Source: Thalassospira sp. ER-Se-21-Dark
Lineage (GTDB): Bacteria > Pseudomonadota > Alphaproteobacteria > Rhodospirillales > Thalassospiraceae
Length of the DNA stretch: 64,000 nt
Reading direction: 5' to 3'
Assembly (NCBI RefSeq): GCF_017922435.1
Contig: NZ_VDEZ01000001.1
Location: 930,001-994,000 of the forward strand
Part shown: piece by piece, positions 26,574-35,892 of the stretch
Numbering within the stretch: position 1 is the stretch's first letter
Layout: every line of letters starts with the position of its first letter
The notes under the pieces: model-generated
Told to the model about the DNA's origin: nothing
The model's input: the letters and a program-made list of their open reading frames with translations, nothing else
Databases searched by the model: none
Program-made: the position numbers and the translations under genes

Positions 26574-26821
26574 ATTAAATCCGCATAGCTATACCGGTTT
26601 TTTGATGCGGCGGGCAGCATCCAGACTAAATCGCCGTGAAGCCGACGATATTCAACAGATTCGGATTGCAGTTCGCGCACTGGTCGCGGAAACGCCCCAT
26701 AATTTCAGAGGCATAGATTAAATGTGAGGAATCCTCACATTTGTATTGCCGCAATAATCGGGAGAGTTCGCCCACGGGTGCGACAGAGGCATCCCGCGTG
26801 TGGCGCGGCGATAATCCCCGG
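26574..26821. other. Non-coding gap with a 23-bp perfect palindrome
   Basis: No convincing gene lies between the ivd promoter and the minisatellite. At 26720-26742 an 11-bp arm AAATGTGAGGA is mirrored exactly around one central A, with no T run, so an operator is more likely than a terminator. Short open frames exist on both strands but none has a ribosome site. Confidence 0.5.
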
Positions 26822-27014
26822 CTGGTTTGGCCCTAGTTTGCCTGCCTCAGTTGATCTGACCCTAGTTGGTCTGGGCTCCACGCAGTTGTTCTGGCCCCAG
26901 TTGGTCTGACCCTGGTTGGCCTGACCTTGGCTTGTCTGGCCTCGGTTGGTCTGGCCTTAGTTGGTCTGGGCTCAGTTGGTCTGGGCTCAGTTGGTCTGGC
27001 CTCAGTTGGTCTGG
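26822..27014. repeat. Degenerate 15-bp tandem repeat (minisatellite), about 12-13 units
   Basis: Unit TTGGTCTGGGCTCAG on the + strand, repeated head to tail. The three or four units nearest 27010 are almost identical; those toward 26830 carry substitutions, one 14-base unit and one 20-base unit. The first unit overlaps the last four codons and stop of the binding-protein gene. Each unit brings a further in-frame or near in-frame TGA, so copy-number change leaves the protein unaffected. Confidence 0.85.
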
Positions 27015-27835
27015 TCGCCCCATTCCTGGATGCTGGCTTCGAGCATTTCGGTCATCACATTGCGGGAGACGAGATCGAAGACGGCACGCGACAGGCGGCC
27101 GCGCAGTTCGCCGGTGTTGCATTCCGATTTGTGCGACATGGTCAGATAGAGATTTTCGGTACTGACCGGGGTGTCGTAGCTGCGGATATTGGTGATGTTT
27201 TCGTGGGCTGCCACGGCCTTGCCGGGGAATTCTTCGTAAATCAGGTATTCCGCCCGACCAAGCGAGAGCATCTGCAAGCCCTGTTCGAGGCTTGGTACTT
27301 CGCGAATGGTCAGATTGTGGCGGGCATAGGTGTCAAACGCCTGTCCGAAACTGTTATTGATCACGGTCAGGCCATCGATCCCGACCAGATCGGACCACTG
27401 GCTGTAGCGCAGATCAAGATTGTCATGCGTCCAGATCAGGGTGCGGGTACCCTGAAAGGCCGGATAGAAGTAATCCATATATTCGAGGCGCGGCAGGGTC
27501 AGGAAGGCACCGGCGATCATATCGATCGTGCCGTCGCGCATATGTTGCTGCACCCGGCCCCAGTTGCCCGAATAGACGACGTCGACTTCAACACCGGCCA
27601 GTTCACCGGCCCGTTTGATGAAGTCGGCAGCAGCACCTTGCAGGGTATGGCCATCCTTGGCCACCCAGAGATAGGGCGGGTAATCCGGATTGCCCGACGC
27701 AACCAGACGCGAACAATCGCGCTGCCCGTCGGCATCGGAAACAGATCCGCTTTCGCCCGACTGTGCACGCACAGATTCCGAGCCAACAACGGTCGCCAAA
27801 AGCACGGCCAGAAATGCAATTCTGATGCTCATCAT
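27002..27835 (-). CDS. Periplasmic solute-binding protein family 3 (SBP_bac_3)
   Basis: 277 residues. Signal peptide (MSIRIAFLAVLLATVVGSESVRAQ), then a type-II periplasmic binding fold: NPDYPPYLWVAKDGHTLQGAAADFI, GRVQQHMRDGTIDMIAGAFLTLPRLEYMDY (lobe I to II hinge), and DLVGIDGLTVINNSFGQAFD. Such proteins bind amino acids or other polar ligands. No permease or ATPase is adjacent, so it may feed a remote transporter or act as a sensor partner. GGAAGAG precedes the ATG. The C-terminus WGDQTN is written by the first unit of the minisatellite. Confidence 0.83.
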   Translation of the reverse strand: MMSIRIAFLAVLLATVVGSESVRAQSGESGSVSDADGQRDCSRLVASGNPDYPPYLWVAKDGHTLQGAAADFIKRAGELAGVEVDVVYSGNWGRVQQHMRDGTIDMIAGAFLTLPRLEYMDYFYPAFQGTRTLIWTHDNLDLRYSQWSDLVGIDGLTVINNSFGQAFDTYARHNLTIREVPSLEQGLQMLSLGRAEYLIYEEFPGKAVAAHENITNIRSYDTPVSTENLYLTMSHKSECNTGELRGRLSRAVFDLVSRNVMTEMLEASIQEWGDQTN

Positions 27836-27910
27836 TACCACTCTTCCTCTGCCTGCATTCCCGACCCGGGAGCCAAACAGAACAGATACCTTACGCTTAG
27901 GTGTAGTGAA

Positions 27911-27945
27911 TTTAGACCAATTACACACTTCAGAATAGGTCTAAA
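27911..27945. promoter_or_regulatory. Inverted repeat upstream of the binding-protein gene
   Basis: TTTAGACC-N19-GGTCTAAA, perfect 8-bp arms about 75 bases before the binding-protein ATG. Arms 27 bases apart centre to centre could be two half-sites of a regulator. Speculative. Confidence 0.35.
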
Positions 27946-27993
27946 CAGGTTTACGCAACAAACCCGTGCGGGAAACACAGGCCAAAATAGCAA

Positions 27994-28019
27994 GGGACCA
28001 GCTGTTTCCAGCCGGTCCC
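27994..28019 (-). terminator. Hairpin after the helicase gene
   Basis: GGGACC-GGCTG / CAGCTGGTCCC stem with a GAAA loop and one mismatch, followed on the - strand by a broken T run. Ends the helicase transcript about 107 bases after its stop. Confidence 0.65.
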
Positions 28020-28125
28020 CCTTTAACAATATTCCTGTGAAGTGCTGCGCACCGGCATGACGTAAACGTCTATGCCGTTCCCCGGCGCAGCCCCCGTACA
28101 GTACCCGCAATACAGCGGGGCAGAA

Positions 28126-29937
28126 TTATGCCGAACGGCGTTTCATGCCCTGGTTGCCGCCGCGACCTTCGCTGCGACCACCTTCGGCACGACGCGGACG
28201 GTCGTTGAAGTCACGACGTGCACCGTCGCGCGCACCAGCACCATCACGGGCACCATCGCGACCACGGAAGTTGCCGCCGCGATCACCACGCGGCTTGTCG
28301 GCAAAGCGACGTTCGTCACGGTTGCCACCTTCGCCACGAGGGCGGAAGTTGCCACCGCGGCCGCCACTGCGTTCTTCACGATCGCCGCGCGGTGCACGGT
28401 CATCGTTGTCAAAGCGCGGCTTGCGGTCATTGCGGAAATCACCGCCATCACGACGCGGACGATCATTGAAGTCACGACGTGCGCCATCACGGCCACCATC
28501 GCGTGCCTCATCACGACCACCAAAGCCACGGGCTGCGCGATCACCTTCGGCGCGGGCACCATCACGCGGGCCACCGAAACCACGACCGCGACCACCGTCA
28601 CGATTGTCACCACGGGCACCATCGCGGCCGCCATCACGACCACCGCCGAAGCCACCGCGGCCCCTGCCACCATCGCGGGCGCCATCACGGCCGCCGAAAC
28701 CACCACGACCGCCGCCGCCAAAGCCACGACCACCGTCACGGCCACCGCGACCACCACGGCCGCCAGCACCACCACCGGCACCGAACGAACGGGGCGGCGG
28801 GGCAGCATGGAATTCGTGATCTTCGTCGATATTAACATCCTGTTTGATCAGGCGTTCGATGTTGCGAAGCAGGCGAATGTCGCGCGGTTCACAGAATGAA
28901 ATCGCAATACCTTCGGCACTGCCACGACCGGTACGACCGATACGGTGGACATAGCTTTCGGCATCTTGCGGCAGATCATAGTTCACAACGTGGGTAATAC
29001 CCGGAACGTCGATACCACGTGCAGCAACATCGGTCGCAATCAGAACCGGGAAACTGCCATTGCGGAAGTTACGCAGGATTTTCTGACGGATGCGCTGCTG
29101 TTTGTCGCCATGGATTGCATCGCTGTCGATGCCTTCATCGCGCAGCTGGAACGACAGTTCGTCGGCATCTGCCTTGGTTTTGGTAAATACCAGAACGCGT
29201 TCGGATTCGTCACGTTTAAGCAGCTGAACCAGCAGCTTGGTCTTGTCGTGACGTTTCACGAACATGCCAACCTGGGTCACGCGCTCGGTCACGCTGGACT
29301 GCGGTGCGGTTTCAACCTTGACCGGGTCTTTAAGCAGACGGTCGGTCAGGTGTTTGACTTCCGGCGGCATGGTTGCCGAGAACATCACGGTCTGATGCGC
29401 ATTCGGAAGCAGTTCAGCAACAGTCAGAACGTCTTCGGAGAAGCCCATGTCAAGCATACGGTCGGCTTCATCAAGGATGAAGACTTCGACATCGTCGAAA
29501 CGCACAGTATTGCGCGACATATGATCCAGCAGACGACCCGGGGTCGCAACCAGGATATCAACGCCACGGCGCAGTTCCTGAATCTGCGGGCCCATCGGGG
29601 AGCCACCAAAGACAACAGAGGAAAACAGGCGGATGCCTTTTTTGAAATCACGCAGGCACTGGCCGATCTGGGTCGCCAGTTCGCGGGTCGGTGCCAGAAT
29701 AACCGCACGCGGCTGACCCGGTTTCGGGCGCTGCGGGTTTTCGGCAAGACGCTGCAGCAACGGCAGGCAGAATGCAGCGGTTTTACCGCCACCCGTATGG
29801 GAAATACCCATCAGGTCCTTGCCTTCGAGAAGTGCAGGAATCGTCGCGGCCTGAATTTCGGTCGGCGCGGAGAAACCGGCAGCTTCAACATTGCGCAGCA
29901 GGGGCTCGATCAGGTTGAGCCCATTAAAATTCGTCAT
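28126..29937 (-). CDS. DEAD-box ATP-dependent RNA helicase with RGG-rich tail (RhlE-like)
   Basis: 603 residues. RecA-like core 1-375 with Q-motif region, SHTGGGKTAA (motif I), PTRELATQI (Ia), VATPGRL, DEAD (II), SATMP (III), and HRIGRTGRG (VI). Residues about 378-603 are a low-complexity tail of RGG, GRDGGRD and FNDRPRR repeats, long for RhlE and suited to RNA binding and condensate formation. Acts in ribosome assembly, RNA decay or cold adaptation. The motif I sequence GGGKT differs from the common GSGKT but is functional in type. Confidence 0.92.
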   Translation of the reverse strand: MTNFNGLNLIEPLLRNVEAAGFSAPTEIQAATIPALLEGKDLMGISHTGGGKTAAFCLPLLQRLAENPQRPKPGQPRAVILAPTRELATQIGQCLRDFKKGIRLFSSVVFGGSPMGPQIQELRRGVDILVATPGRLLDHMSRNTVRFDDVEVFILDEADRMLDMGFSEDVLTVAELLPNAHQTVMFSATMPPEVKHLTDRLLKDPVKVETAPQSSVTERVTQVGMFVKRHDKTKLLVQLLKRDESERVLVFTKTKADADELSFQLRDEGIDSDAIHGDKQQRIRQKILRNFRNGSFPVLIATDVAARGIDVPGITHVVNYDLPQDAESYVHRIGRTGRGSAEGIAISFCEPRDIRLLRNIERLIKQDVNIDEDHEFHAAPPPRSFGAGGGAGGRGGRGGRDGGRGFGGGGRGGFGGRDGARDGGRGRGGFGGGRDGGRDGARGDNRDGGRGRGFGGPRDGARAEGDRAARGFGGRDEARDGGRDGARRDFNDRPRRDGGDFRNDRKPRFDNDDRAPRGDREERSGGRGGNFRPRGEGGNRDERRFADKPRGDRGGNFRGRDGARDGAGARDGARRDFNDRPRRAEGGRSEGRGGNQGMKRRSA

Positions 29938-30353
29938 AAAGGAAAGTCCTTCGTTTATCCGGTCGGCGCCATGTTAACGCCTGTGGGTGCCTGCCCAAAC
30001 GAAGTCATGACCGGTGCGCGGCAAAGAGCAGCCACTGCGTCGGACCCTGCATGAGAGGCAAATGATGTGAGGCATCGACGTCATCACGCCGAACCCGCCC
30101 TCGCCTTTTCATACAGTTCCTGACAGCTCATTCTGTCTTTGCAAGCGAAGGAATGAGCGGGGTGATACAGGGCATTTGACCATAAGTCAATCAATCCCCG
30201 CGCCGATCAGCCATGCAAAAACGCATTCCCCCGGTTATTGGGGTTTGTGGCCGTCATAACCATGTAACAAATATCGCACGCAATATTAATCATTTGGTTC
30301 TCAAATCATGTGCATATAGTGCGATCACTACAATCGCTTGGAAGGGGATAATC
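29938..30353. other. Non-coding gap between helicase and chemoreceptor
   Basis: Divergent promoter space of about 415 bases. At 30176-30190 a TTGAC-N5-GTCAA dyad stands on the chemoreceptor side; its spacing is one base too wide for an FNR box. The region next to the chemoreceptor (30240-30330) is AT-rich. No gene or stable hairpin with a T run was seen. Confidence 0.45.
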
Positions 30354-32024
30354 ATGCGATTTCGGGTCGTCACCGGGATATTTTCCATTCCCGCCATCTG
30401 CCTTTTGGTGCTGCTGGCAATTATCGCCACAGTCGCCCTGAACTATCAAACCAGTCTTCGAAATGCGAAATTTGAACAGATTTCGAATTTGACCGAGGGT
30501 GCGGTCACGATCGTCAATAATTACATCGCCAAAGCCAAAAGCGGCGAGATGACCGAAGACGAAGCCAAGGCTGCGGCCCTGGATGTGCTCAATGCATACC
30601 GGTTTGACGGGCAGAACTATATCTATGCCACCGATTATAATTACTGCATGCAGCTTGATCCGCTGAGCCCGGAAGATGTTGGCAAGTGCAATCCCGACAG
30701 CAAGGTGCGCAACATGATTGTTGCCGCAGCCAAGGCAGGCGGGGATGTAATCCTGTATGAAACCAAGAAGCCGGGCGAAGGTGACAAACTGATCGAGAAA
30801 GCCGCCTATGTGCGCCCGATCAAGGAATGGAACTGGGCCCTTGGCGCTGGCGTCTATATGGACGATGTTCAGGCAGAATTCATTTCTGTCATGCAGCGTA
30901 TTGCGATCATTTCGGTTATCGCGATCATCATTGCAGGCGTTTTGTCGTGGTTTGTCGGCACACGCATCACACGCAGCATTATCGGCCTGAACAACAACAT
31001 TCGTACGATTGCCGAAGGCGATTACAAGGCCCCGGTTGATACCGAATCCCGCTTTGTTGAAATTGGCGACATGGCAGCCGGTGTTCTGGCACTGCGTGAC
31101 AAGTCGGCACAGGCACAGCAGCTTGAAGCCGATGCCGCGGTTCAGAAACAGAAAGCCGAAGAAGAACGCCGCAGCAATATCCGCGCCATCGCCGAAAAGC
31201 TTGAAAGTGAAGTCGGTGGCATTGCCAAGGCCGTTGATCGTTCGGTCCAACGCAGTGCAGATCTTGCGGTGAGCATGTCACAGAGTGCGGATGGCATTCT
31301 GGGCCAGAGCCAGCAGGTGGCATCCGCCGCCGGTGAAGTTTCCCAGAACGTCGATGCGGTTGCCGCCGCGACCGAGGAACTTTCATCCTCGATCACCGAG
31401 ATCAACGTTCAGATTTCGCAGATGTCGAACACGGTGGAACGGGCAACCGATGAAAGCCAGAGCGCGTCAAATGACGTTGCCGGCCTGTCCGAGACCGTTG
31501 AGAAGATCAAGGAAATCATTGGCCTGATCAACGATATTGCCGGTCAGACCAACCTTCTGGCGCTGAACGCGACCATCGAGGCTGCGCGTGCGGGTGAAGC
31601 GGGCAAAGGCTTTGCGGTTGTGGCAAACGAGGTCAAAAACCTTGCCACCCAGACGGCCAAGGCGACCGACGAAATCGCCGCCCAGATCAATGACATTGTT
31701 GATGGCACCGAACGTGCGGTCACCGGCATTTCGCGGGTTTCGGAAACCATCGAACAGGTTCGAACCGCATCAACCGCAATTGCCGCTGCCATTGAAGAAC
31801 AAGGTGCGGCAACGCAGGAAATCTCGGGCAATGCCAACCGCAGTGCGGATGGTGTGAAACAGATTTCCCAAAGCGTTGATGAAACCATGAAGAACGCCCA
31901 GGGCACGACCAACGATGCAGATGAACTGAAATCGGCATCAGCAGAGCTTTCTGATCGTTCTGCCGAACTGACCCAGATCATTCATCGTTTCTCGACCGAC
32001 TTGAAGAACCAGGCCGGGTCGTAA
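30354..32024 (+). CDS. Methyl-accepting chemotaxis protein with single Cache domain
   Basis: 556 residues. Helix 1 (about 11-32), a periplasmic sCache_2-type sensor (about 35-180: [36 protein letters not shown]), helix 2 (about 188-210), HAMP (212-265), then the signalling coiled coil with the hairpin [40 protein letters not shown]. It relays small-molecule ligands to CheA/CheW. No C-terminal CheR-binding pentapeptide is present. AAGGGG seven bases before the ATG chooses this start over one 47 codons earlier. Confidence 0.93.
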   Translation: MRFRVVTGIFSIPAICLLVLLAIIATVALNYQTSLRNAKFEQISNLTEGAVTIVNNYIAKAKSGEMTEDEAKAAALDVLNAYRFDGQNYIYATDYNYCMQLDPLSPEDVGKCNPDSKVRNMIVAAAKAGGDVILYETKKPGEGDKLIEKAAYVRPIKEWNWALGAGVYMDDVQAEFISVMQRIAIISVIAIIIAGVLSWFVGTRITRSIIGLNNNIRTIAEGDYKAPVDTESRFVEIGDMAAGVLALRDKSAQAQQLEADAAVQKQKAEEERRSNIRAIAEKLESEVGGIAKAVDRSVQRSADLAVSMSQSADGILGQSQQVASAAGEVSQNVDAVAAATEELSSSITEINVQISQMSNTVERATDESQSASNDVAGLSETVEKIKEIIGLINDIAGQTNLLALNATIEAARAGEAGKGFAVVANEVKNLATQTAKATDEIAAQINDIVDGTERAVTGISRVSETIEQVRTASTAIAAAIEEQGAATQEISGNANRSADGVKQISQSVDETMKNAQGTTNDADELKSASAELSDRSAELTQIIHRFSTDLKNQAGS

Positions 32025-32036
32025 GAACCTGATATC

Positions 32037-32074
32037 AAAAAAGGGCCGGACATTGATTTGTCCGGCCCTTTTTG
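32037..32074. terminator. Bidirectional terminator between chemoreceptor and pheA
   Basis: 12-bp stem AAGGGCCGGACA / TGTCCGGCCCTT with a 6-base loop, A run before and T run after, serving both convergent genes. Confidence 0.88.
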
Positions 32075-32096
32075 TTTTGCGAATTCTTTTTTCCGC

Positions 32097-32957
32097 CTAT
32101 TCGGCCGGAAGGTTGTTTTCCTTGCGGAAGGAATGCGCCGGATAAACACCCAGAATGCGGACTTCGTGCGAGAAGAATTGCAGTTCTTCGAGCGCGTGGC
32201 GCAGGCCGAGCTGTTCGGGGTGGGCTTCGACCTCGGCAAAGAACTGGGTCGCGGTGAAGTGGCCTTCGACCATGTAGCTTTCAAGCTTGGTCATGTTGAT
32301 GCCGTTGGTGGCAAAACCACCGAGTGCCTTATAAAGGGCAGCGGCGACGTTGCGCACCCGGAAGACAAAGCTTGTCACCACCGGGGTGCCGTCATTAGGA
32401 ATGTCAAGCGGTTCACGGGCCAGAATGATAAAGCGCGTGGTGTTGTGTTCGGCGTCTTCGACCTCGGTCCGGAGCACATCAAGGCCATAAATCTCGGCTG
32501 CCAGCACCGGTGCGATGGCGGCAATCGATTTATCGCCGCGATCAGCAACTTCCTTGGCACAGCCCGCGGTATCCGGGCCGACCACGGCATTCACACCGAG
32601 TTCCTTGCGCAATTTGCGGCATTGGCCAAGCGCGTGAACGTGGCTGTGGATTTCCTTGATGTCTTCGATCTTCGTACCCGGTACGCCAACCAGCGCATGG
32701 TTAATGCGCAGGAAGGTTTCACCAATAATATGCACACCGGATTCTGGCAGGATGTGATGCACGTCGGCGACACGCCCGGCCAACGTGTTATCAATCGGGA
32801 TCACGGCCAGATCGACGTCGCCGTCTTCAAGTGCGCTAAAGGCGCCTTCAAAGGTCCTGTACGGTACTGTCGTTGCACCCGGAAAGGCGCGACGGGCTGC
32901 CTGATCTGAATAGGCACCGTGCATTCCCTGAAAAGCGATCCTTTGTTGCGCAGTCAT
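32097..32957 (-). CDS. pheA: Prephenate dehydratase
   Basis: 286 residues: periplasmic-binding-like catalytic domain (1-180) with GMHGAYSDQAARRAF and the TRFIIL motif whose Thr is catalytic, and an ACT regulatory domain (about 195-275; LESYMVEGHFTATQFFAEVEAHP) that senses phenylalanine. It makes phenylpyruvate from prephenate. No chorismate-mutase domain is fused. Lies 78 bases after kdsB on the same strand, a common alphaproteobacterial pairing. Confidence 0.95.
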   Translation of the reverse strand: MTAQQRIAFQGMHGAYSDQAARRAFPGATTVPYRTFEGAFSALEDGDVDLAVIPIDNTLAGRVADVHHILPESGVHIIGETFLRINHALVGVPGTKIEDIKEIHSHVHALGQCRKLRKELGVNAVVGPDTAGCAKEVADRGDKSIAAIAPVLAAEIYGLDVLRTEVEDAEHNTTRFIILAREPLDIPNDGTPVVTSFVFRVRNVAAALYKALGGFATNGINMTKLESYMVEGHFTATQFFAEVEAHPEQLGLRHALEELQFFSHEVRILGVYPAHSFRKENNLPAE

Positions 32958-33035
32958 CTGGCTGTTTCCTGAAGTAAATATAAAGACTTGTTATAGGGCC
33001 GGCCCGGTTCGGGACGGCAGGATAGAAAACCCCAA

Positions 33036-33776
33036 TTACGCGCCCAAGACAAGTCGCGCGCGTTCAAGGTCTTCTGGTGTATCGACACCGAGCGGCACGC
33101 CATCCACCAGGGCGACCGCAATCACCATGCCGTTTTCAAGCGCGCGCAGCTGTTCAAGCTTTTCACGTTGTTCGAGTTCTGCCGGGGGCAGGGAAACGAA
33201 CCGATCAAGGGCCGCACGGCGATAGGTATAAAGACCGATGTGATGATAAAGCGGCCCGTCACCATAGGGTGCGGTTGCGCGGGTGAAATAGAGCGCGCGT
33301 GCGACACGCCCCGAACCAAAGGCCGCGACGGCCTTGACCACATTGGGGTTGGTGCGTTCTTCGTCGCGTTTGATTTCTGCGGCCAAAGTCGCGATATCGA
33401 CATTCGGGTCACTGAGCGGTTCAAACACCGCGCGGATGTCGGCGGCGTCAATGGTCGGCAGATCCCCCTGCACATTGACCACCGCATCAAACTTGCCTTC
33501 GGGGTCGAATGTCTGGAGCGCCTGATGGACGCGGTCCGATCCGCTGGGCAGATCGGGATCGGTCAGAACGGCAATACCCCCGGCAGCCGTGACCGCGTCG
33601 GCAATTTCCTGTTCGGCGCAAGCGACCAGAACCGGACCGATTCCGGCCTCCGTCGCGCGACGCCAGACCTGAACGATCATGGGTTCACCACAGATATCGG
33701 CCAGCGGTTTGTTGGGCAAACGCGTGGACGCCATGCGGGCGGGAATTACAACAACAGGATTGCGCGGGGTCGACAT
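33036..33776 (-). CDS. kdsB: 3-deoxy-manno-octulosonate cytidylyltransferase
   Basis: 246 residues from [34 protein letters not shown], the diagnostic KdsB start. [13 protein letters not shown] and [10 protein letters not shown] are also present. It activates Kdo as CMP-Kdo for lipopolysaccharide core synthesis. The longer frame of 34 extra codons reads poorly and is discarded. It is transcribed away from the cytochrome c gene and toward pheA. Confidence 0.95.
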   Translation of the reverse strand: MSTPRNPVVVIPARMASTRLPNKPLADICGEPMIVQVWRRATEAGIGPVLVACAEQEIADAVTAAGGIAVLTDPDLPSGSDRVHQALQTFDPEGKFDAVVNVQGDLPTIDAADIRAVFEPLSDPNVDIATLAAEIKRDEERTNPNVVKAVAAFGSGRVARALYFTRATAPYGDGPLYHHIGLYTYRRAALDRFVSLPPAELEQREKLEQLRALENGMVIAVALVDGVPLGVDTPEDLERARLVLGA

Positions 33777-34129
33777 TTCTTCACTCCGTTCAGGCACAAA
33801 ACACCCGTTTTTTGATCTTGCGCAAAGCGTGGTGTGAACAAGCAATGGCAGAACACAGGTTCTTAACCGGCGCGACATTAGCCGGTTTTGGTGGGGGGAC
33901 GAAAGGCGGAATCACGTTTTGCAGAACACTAGACGAAAGTTCTAAGGCAAGCTTGTTCACCTTGGTGTTTAAGAAAGGTTGATGCAAATCGCTGAAACGT
34001 ATAGTTTCCCACCGACCAGTTTTGCCTGCGGTTACACGTGTGTTTCTCTTGATCGAGGATTGCCGGGGACGCATGGGTAGAACATAAAGATAAAACCTGA
34101 GAGTGATTAGGCTGTAACGGGGTCCCGTC
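33777..34129. other. Divergent promoter region, kdsB / cytochrome c
   Basis: About 350 bases without a credible gene. AT-richer stretches near 33920-33990 and 34075-34120 are the likely promoters for the two divergent genes. No strong dyad or riboswitch-like fold was seen. Confidence 0.45.
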
Positions 34130-34843
34130 ATGAACACGATGGAAATCAACAAGATCGTCGCCGGCGTTATTTGTGCTGTGCTTCTGGTAGTGGTTGTCGG
34201 CAAGGTCGGCAGCGCACTGGTCAGTCCTGAAGAACTGGAAGCACCGGTATATCCGTTCTCCGAAGATGTGATGGCGGGCGCAAATGCCCCTGCTGCTGCA
34301 CCGGCAGAACCGGCAGGCCCGGAACCGATTCTTGCCATGCTGGCCTCGGCCGACATGGGTGAAGGCGAGAAAGTCTTCAAAAAATGCGCATCCTGCCATG
34401 ACGTCGAAAAAGGCGGCCCGAACAAAACCGGCCCGAACCTTTATGGCATCGTTGGTGCCGCGTTCGCGCACAAGGATGACTTCTCCTACTCTGACGGGAT
34501 GGCCAACCATGGTGGCACCTGGGGCTTTGAGGAGCTGAACGAGTTCCTGTACAAGCCGCGCGATTACATCGATGGTACCAAAATGAGCTTTGGCGGTCTG
34601 AAAAAGGCCGAAGATCGTGCCGCGGTTATTGCCTGGTTGAACACCAAGTCTGACAACCCGGTCGCCCTGCCCGATCCGGCAGCGGTTGAAGCCACCCAGG
34701 CCGCAGAAGAAGCCGTTGACGAAGCCGCCGAAGCGGTTGAAGAAACCGCTGATGATGCCGCTGACGCCGTTGAAGGCGCTGACGCCGTTGAAGGCGCTGC
34801 CGAGGAAGCCGGCGACGCTGTTGACGCGGCCACCGCGCAGTAA
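34130..34843 (+). CDS. Membrane-anchored c-type cytochrome (CycM-like) with acidic Ala/Glu tail
   Basis: 237 residues. N-terminal helix (about 9-30) anchors it in the inner membrane. The class-I cytochrome domain spans about 75-180: C-A-S-C-H haem site near residue 87, GPNLYGIVG, and the distal ligand Met in DGTKMSFGGL. Such proteins shuttle electrons from the bc1 complex to the oxidase. Residues about 186-237 are a repetitive helical tail (EEAVDEAAEAVEE, DADAVEGA) rich in Ala, Glu and Asp, unusual for this family. A terminator follows. Confidence 0.9.
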   Translation: MNTMEINKIVAGVICAVLLVVVVGKVGSALVSPEELEAPVYPFSEDVMAGANAPAAAPAEPAGPEPILAMLASADMGEGEKVFKKCASCHDVEKGGPNKTGPNLYGIVGAAFAHKDDFSYSDGMANHGGTWGFEELNEFLYKPRDYIDGTKMSFGGLKKAEDRAAVIAWLNTKSDNPVALPDPAAVEATQAAEEAVDEAAEAVEETADDAADAVEGADAVEGAAEEAGDAVDAATAQ

Positions 34844-34897
34844 TAACACAAGCCAAAGATATCGCCTGACCGAAATTTATGGTCAGCACAGAACATG

Positions 34898-34932
34898 CAG
34901 GGGACAGGAAACTGTCCCCTGTTTGCGTTTGG
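34898..34932 (+). terminator. Terminator after the cytochrome c gene
   Basis: Perfect 10-bp stem CAGGGGACAG / CTGTCCCCTG, GAAA loop, then a T-rich tail TTTGCGTTT. Confidence 0.75.
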
Positions 34933-35050
34933 GGGTTTGTCGTTTGGGACTTTATATATGGCGTCCTTGCCTTCTGGGCCCAAAGCGGAAATAGTACCGG
35001 CCATAACCATACCCCGCCGCCAGACATCAACCGCCTGCAGGAATGCCTTT

Positions 35051-35833
35051 ATGGAAAATCTCGATCCGTTTTTGGAAATCGCCCACAAACTGGCCGATGC
35101 CGCACGCCCGGTCGTGCGTAAATATTACCGCACCCCGGTCGCGGTCGATGTGAAGGCCGATGACAGCCCGGTGACGATTGCCGACCGCGAGGTTGAACGC
35201 ACCATGCGCGATATCCTGAATGCCGAATTGCCCGACCACGGCATTCTGGGCGAGGAACATGGCCGGGAGAATGTTGATGCGGAATATGTCTGGGTGCTTG
35301 ATCCGATTGACGGCACCAAATCGTTTATTTCCGGCAAGCCGAGCTTTGCGACCCTGATTGCGCTTTGCCACAAGGGCACCCCGGTTCTGGGCATTATCGA
35401 TCAGGCGATTACCGATGAACGCTGGGTCGGCGTGATGGGACAGGCCAGCACCATGAATGGCGTTGAGATCAGCGCACGCGAATGCGAAGACCTTAAGAGT
35501 GCCACCTTCTTTACCACCGCGCCCGAACTGTTCAAGGGCGATGCCGCCAAGGCCTATCAGGCGGTTTCGAAAAACTGCCGGGTGCCGATGTATGGTGTTG
35601 ATGCCTATGCCTATGGCCTGACAGCACTCGGTCTGGCTGATACGGTGGTTGAGATCGGGCTTCAGGCGTATGATTTTTGTGCGTTGGTGCCGGTTGTCGA
35701 GGGGGCTGGCGGGGTTATGAGTGACTGGTCGGGCAAGCCGCTTCATATCGATAGCGCAGGCGACGTTGTTGCCAGCGGGGATGCCCGTTGCCATCAGGAT
35801 GTTCTGGCGACGATCAAGGCGGCGATGGCCTGA
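35051..35833 (+). CDS. hisN: Histidinol-phosphatase, inositol-monophosphatase type (copy 1)
   Basis: 260 residues from MENLDPFLEIAHKLADAARPVVRKYYR. Metal and phosphate motifs: GILGEEHG, WVLDPIDGTKSFISGKPSFATLI (the HisN-specific run after DPIDGT) and YDFCALVPVVEGAGG. The enzyme removes phosphate from histidinol phosphate in histidine biosynthesis; related sugar or nucleotide phosphatase activity is possible. AGGA lies upstream of the ATG; a frame 52 codons longer is non-coding. A close paralogue follows directly. Confidence 0.85.
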   Translation: MENLDPFLEIAHKLADAARPVVRKYYRTPVAVDVKADDSPVTIADREVERTMRDILNAELPDHGILGEEHGRENVDAEYVWVLDPIDGTKSFISGKPSFATLIALCHKGTPVLGIIDQAITDERWVGVMGQASTMNGVEISARECEDLKSATFFTTAPELFKGDAAKAYQAVSKNCRVPMYGVDAYAYGLTALGLADTVVEIGLQAYDFCALVPVVEGAGGVMSDWSGKPLHIDSAGDVVASGDARCHQDVLATIKAAMA

Positions 35834-35892
35834 CAGCCTTCATTGCCGGGACGCACCACCGCAAAACTGACCTTGCCGACACAGGATATCCG

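Noticed and set aside
26605..26721. 38-codon open frame (+) ending at the 23-bp palindrome
   Set aside because: It reads like an amphipathic helix but has no ribosome site, and other frames across the same DNA look equally protein-like, so it cannot be supported.
26822..27014. CRISPR-like array
   Set aside because: Units are contiguous 15-mers without spacers; it is a tandem repeat.
26927..28060. A 377-codon open frame on the + strand starting in the minisatellite
   Set aside because: Opposite the binding-protein gene with its signal peptide and family motifs; the repetitive VGLGS start is just the minisatellite read in another frame.
28072..28899. Several long Thr/Ala-, Pro/Arg- or His-rich open frames on the + strand
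   Set aside because: They are complements of the helicase RGG repeats and have no family sequence or ribosome site.
30301..30330. Flagellar sigma-28 promoter in front of the chemoreceptor
   Set aside because: Best alignment to the consensus matches only about half of the positions.
30213..30353. Longer N-terminus for the chemoreceptor
   Set aside because: The extra 47 residues precede the membrane helix without family sequence; the internal ATG has a good ribosome site.
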